Source: Paracoccus binzhouensis (GTDB lineage Bacteria > Pseudomonadota > Alphaproteobacteria > Rhodobacterales > Rhodobacteraceae). From it: DNA of 64,000 bases. The stretch is taken from positions 1 to 64,000 of the forward strand of contig NZ_JAEHFP010000005.1 of the NCBI RefSeq assembly GCF_016446475.1, read 5' to 3'. The position numbers and the translations under genes were made by a program. Shown piece by piece: positions 61,163-64,000 of this stretch. The first letter of the stretch is position 1. Each line of letters begins with the position of its first letter. Below the pieces are notes generated by a model that worked only from the letters and a program-made list of their open reading frames with translations, searched no databases and had not been told where the DNA came from.

Positions 61163-63199
61163 ATGACCCCGACCAAACTACTGATCGGCCAGATCACCAT
61201 CGTCTTCGCCATCGTCATTCTGGGCGTGTGGACGGCGACACAGTGGTGCGCGGACATGCTGGGCTATCAGGCGCAGCTTGGCCGCCCTTGGTTCGTCCTC
61301 ATCGGCTGGCCGGTCTATGAGCCGTGGAAGCTTTTCGACTGGTGGTACCACTACGAAGCCTATGCGCCGGAGGTGTTCGACAAGGCCGGAATGCTGGCGG
61401 CGGGCAGCGGCTTCATGGGCTGTGCGGCGGCGATTATCGGCTCGTTGTGGCGGGCACGGCAGAGCCGGCTTGTCACCACTTATGGGTCGTCGCGCTGGGC
61501 CGTGAAGAGGGATATCCAGAAAGCGGGACTGTTTCGTCCCGCGGGCGTGTTTCTCGGCCGGCTGAAGGACCAATACCTGCGCCATGACGGACCGGAGCAT
61601 GTCATGGCCTTCGCGCCGACGCGATCCGGCAAGGGCGTCGGCCTCGTCGTGCCCACGCTGCTCACCTGGACCGGCTCGGCGGTGATCCACGACATCAAGG
61701 GCGAAAACTGGCAGCTGACCGCGGGCTGGCGGTCGAAATTCTCGCACTGCCTGCTGTTCAACCCGACCGACCCGCGCTCGGCCCGCTACAATCCGTTGCT
61801 GGAGGTGCGCAAGGGGCCGGACGAGGTGCGCGACGTCCAGAACATCGCCGATATCCTGGTCGATCCCGAGGGCGCGCTCGAACGCCGGAACCATTGGGAA
61901 AAGACCAGTCACGCCTTGCTGGTCGGCGCCATCCTGCACGTGCTCTATGCCGAGGAGGAGAAGACGCTGGCGCGCGTCGCCACCTTCCTTTCCGATCCGC
62001 GCCGGTCCTTCGCCGCGACGCTGCGGCGCATGATGGCGACCAACCATCTCGGCACGCCGGAGAATCCGAAGGTCCATCCGGTCGTGGCCTCGGCCGCGCG
62101 GGAGGTGCTGAACAAGTCGGAGAACGAGCGCTCGGGTGTGCTCTCCACCGCCATGTCATTTCTCGGTCTCTATCGTGACCCCACCGTCGCAGCGACGACT
62201 GCGGCCTGCGACTGGCGCATCGCCGACCTGATGGATGCGGAATATCCGGTGTCGCTCTATCTGGTGATCCCACCTTCCGACATCTCGCGCACCAAGCCGC
62301 TGGTGCGGTTGGTCTTGAACCAGATCGGCCGACGGCTGACCGAACGGCTGGAGGGCGATCCGAAGAAAAGCCGAAAGCATCAGCTCCTCATGATGCTCGA
62401 TGAGTTTCCCGCGCTGGGACGGCTCGATTTCTTCGAGACAGCGCTCGCCTTCATGGCGGGTTACGGCATCCGCGCCTATCTCATCGCGCAGTCCTTGAAC
62501 CAGATTTCCAAGGCATATGGCGAGAACAACGCCATTCTCGACAACTGCCATGTCCGCATCGCCTTTTCCTCCAACGACGAGCGGACAGCGAAGCGCATCT
62601 CCGACGCGCTGGGAACGGCGACCGAACTGCGCGCCCAGCGCAACTATGCCGGCCACCGGCTGGCGCCGTGGCTCAGCCACGTCATGGTCAGCCGGCAGGA
62701 GACGGCGCGTCCATTGCTTACGCCCGGCGAGGTGATGCAATTGCCGTCCGCGGACGAACTGGTGCTGGTCTCCGGCCTGCCACCGATCCGGGCGAAGAAG
62801 CTCCGCTATTACGAAGATCGGAACTTCACGCAGCGTGTTCTGTCGGCCCCACATCTTTCCGAAGGCGGCTACGAGGACAAACCGGCACCGCGCCCCGACG
62901 ACTGGAGCGGCCAGGTGCGCGATACCGACGACCGCCTGATGCCTTCCGACGAAGGTGGCACCCGGCAGGGTTCCCTTGTCGAGGAAGGCGGGCTTCAGCA
63001 GCAGCGCCATCCGGGCTTGGCGGAGGAAGAGGTCGCGAAGCCCGTCGAGCCGGGGCAGCCGGATCTTCCGGGGCTCGATGCAAACGAGTCGGATGTCGTC
63101 GCCGACAAGCGCGCCCTGGATCGGCTGTCGAAGCCGGCGCGCGTCTATGGCGTCAACGAAGCGATGGGGCCGGAGAAAGATATCCTCGAAGGATTTTGA
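61163..63199 (+). CDS. virD4: VirD4/TraG-type coupling protein
   Basis: 678 aa. Two N-terminal membrane helices (about 8-27 and 75-98), Walker A FAPTRSGKGVG near 150-160 and Walker B LLMMLDEFPALG near 409-418, then QSLNQISKAYGENNAIL and a hydrophilic C-terminal tail (about 560-678). It connects the relaxase-DNA complex to the type IV secretion channel and powers transfer. Start ATG at 61163; alternative upstream codons at 61124 lack homology. Relaxase and coupling protein are normally close in such ICEs; here 9 kb of cargo separates them. Confidence 0.95.
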   Translation: MTPTKLLIGQITIVFAIVILGVWTATQWCADMLGYQAQLGRPWFVLIGWPVYEPWKLFDWWYHYEAYAPEVFDKAGMLAAGSGFMGCAAAIIGSLWRARQSRLVTTYGSSRWAVKRDIQKAGLFRPAGVFLGRLKDQYLRHDGPEHVMAFAPTRSGKGVGLVVPTLLTWTGSAVIHDIKGENWQLTAGWRSKFSHCLLFNPTDPRSARYNPLLEVRKGPDEVRDVQNIADILVDPEGALERRNHWEKTSHALLVGAILHVLYAEEEKTLARVATFLSDPRRSFAATLRRMMATNHLGTPENPKVHPVVASAAREVLNKSENERSGVLSTAMSFLGLYRDPTVAATTAACDWRIADLMDAEYPVSLYLVIPPSDISRTKPLVRLVLNQIGRRLTERLEGDPKKSRKHQLLMMLDEFPALGRLDFFETALAFMAGYGIRAYLIAQSLNQISKAYGENNAILDNCHVRIAFSSNDERTAKRISDALGTATELRAQRNYAGHRLAPWLSHVMVSRQETARPLLTPGEVMQLPSADELVLVSGLPPIRAKKLRYYEDRNFTQRVLSAPHLSEGGYEDKPAPRPDDWSGQVRDTDDRLMPSDEGGTRQGSLVEEGGLQQQRHPGLAEEEVAKPVEPGQPDLPGLDANESDVVADKRALDRLSKPARVYGVNEAMGPEKDILEGF

Positions 63200-63406
63200 A
63201 AGTGAGCATTACACATTCGTCGCTTCCTGCCCGTCGAGATCCTCGCCTCAGGCACCGCCGCCTCTCAATTGGCGAACAGAGAGAGCCCAGATACTTCAGC
63301 CGTTTGTATCGCTTTAACCCTATTACGGAAATCTGCCCATCAAGCCGACCTGCCGTTCCTGAGCCCAAACAGACGATCTTGCGTTCCGGAACAGAATCCT
63401 CTCAGC
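63200..63406. other. intergenic region between virD4 and arsenic transporter
   Basis: 207 bp; no ORF, hairpin or recognisable element supported. Confidence 0.4.
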
Positions 63407-64000
63407 CTAATGAGGCGGCGATAGTCGCGGGATCCATCGCACATAGACAAGCTCGCTGATGAGCTCGACCATAGTCTGGGTGACGACGACGGCGGGTACA
63501 AGCGGCAACCCGTCCGGAACCGCGAAGGCAAGCGGGAGGATCACAAGCGAGTTGCGCGTGGCAGCGCTGAACGCCACGGCCCGCGTGCCGCCAGCGTCGA
63601 GGCGGCTGGCGCGCGCCACGATCCAGCCGAGTACCGGCGCCACGACGGCATAGGTCAGGTAGAGCGGCGCCGCAGTCAGCGCCGCACCCGCAGCCTCTCC
63701 TATCCGGGGCATGACGGCAGCCAGGACAAGGAAGAGGACGACGGCTGTCGCCGGCACCGGCAGCAGGCCAAGCGCCGTCGATGCGCGCTTGCCGTTTGCC
63801 GCGCGAGCCGCACAGAACTGAAACGCGGCCGCGAGCAGCAGCGGCACGGCGATCAGCCATAAGAATGCGTGGATGAAGGGCTCCAGATGGACGAGGCCCG
63901 AGGCGTCGCGGCCGAGCAACACGCGCAGATAGACGGGTAGTAGCGCCATCTGCAGCAGCAGCAGCGCCGGGGTCGCTGCCAGCAGCAGCCTGGCGTCGCC
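63407..64000 (-). CDS. ACR3/SBF-type arsenic-resistance transporter (partial)
   Basis: The minus frame stays open from 64000 to the stop at 63407, giving the C-terminal 197 residues; the N-terminus lies beyond the window. Five or more membrane segments are evident. The stretch AVAFSAATRNSLVILPLAFAV matches the bile-acid:sodium symporter/ACR3 superfamily, where a cysteine-containing helix earlier in the protein extrudes arsenite; that part is outside. The stop is followed by the virD4 intergenic space. It marks the start of another accessory segment, possibly an ars operon. Confidence 0.75.
   Translation of the reverse strand, partial: GDARLLLAATPALLLLQMALLPVYLRVLLGRDASGLVHLEPFIHAFLWLIAVPLLLAAAFQFCAARAANGKRASTALGLLPVPATAVVLFLVLAAVMPRIGEAAGAALTAAPLYLTYAVVAPVLGWIVARASRLDAGGTRAVAFSAATRNSLVILPLAFAVPDGLPLVPAVVVTQTMVELISELVYVRWIPRLSPPH

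Overview
The window is high-GC alphaproteobacterial DNA with a mosaic structure. MsrB and PilZ genes look sphingomonad-like, the alcohol/aldehyde dehydrogenase pair has Caulobacterales-like or general alphaproteobacterial character, and the right half is the backbone of an integrative and conjugative element (ICE) related to the Mesorhizobium ICEMlSym(R7A) type. The host assignment rests on protein appearance only. No rRNA, tRNA or CRISPR array was seen.

Layout. 1-1530: an IS1380-family insertion sequence with a tandem 62-bp duplication over its 3' end. 1788-4406: NAD-dependent aldehyde dehydrogenase and zinc alcohol dehydrogenase, followed by a decapitated soxR remnant. 4865-6037: msrB lipoprotein, a PilZ protein (probably frameshifted) and a small gene, cut by an island boundary near 6030. 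6030-6743: the C-terminal end of a large helicase-type protein, without its N-terminus.

Defence island (about 6.7-30.1 kb). Module A (14274->6775, minus strand) is a four-gene operon: AAA/DUF4143 ATPase, DUF6361 protein, phospholipase D-fold nuclease and SNF2-family ATPase, with ATGA/GTGA overlaps. Module B (24759->14920, minus) is a type I restriction-modification operon, hsdM-hsdS-TIGR02391-unknown-DUF262/HNH (GmrSD-like)-hsdR, in which nearly every junction overlaps. An array of short inverted repeats separates A and B. Module C (24818-30047) is a CapW/BrxR-type WYL regulator divergent from a three-gene operon: metallo-beta-lactamase-fold protein, an E2-E1-JAB triple fusion (ubiquitin-like conjugation and deconjugation in one chain) and a four-helix membrane protein. 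There is no CD-NTase, so this is CBASS-like equipment without the nucleotide-signalling enzyme. It is the best candidate here for an under-described system.

ICE backbone (30.2-64 kb). Regulators come first: a 90-aa DUF2285 protein (QseM-like antiactivator), an AraC-family regulator, and an FseA-like DUF6499/DUF2285 activator whose two halves lie in different frames, joined at a UUU-C site that suits +1 programmed frameshifting. Then follow an SNase-like nuclease, a PAPS-reductase-like protein, a ParB-like protein, DUF7007, DUF6117, a methyltransferase/strawberry-notch helicase, a Toprim protein, DUF2493, an accessory DUF6650 pair, DUF736, an RdfS/AlpA-like excisionase, TraF, a lytic transglycosylase, an oriT-like inverted-repeat region, the RlxS-type relaxase and (61.2 kb) the VirD4/TraG coupling protein. 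Between relaxase and coupling protein sits envelope-related cargo: UppP, a Ca2+/cation exchanger, a CorA-like channel, a zinc-ribbon protein and a GldA-GldFG-DUF4340 ABC-type system. The window ends inside an ACR3/SBF-type arsenic-resistance transporter.

Working model: the ICE regulatory circuit (FseA, QseM, RdfS) controls excision, and TraF, the transglycosylase, relaxase and coupling protein serve transfer. The adjoining defence island may be ICE cargo or a neighbouring island, since neither attachment site is visible.
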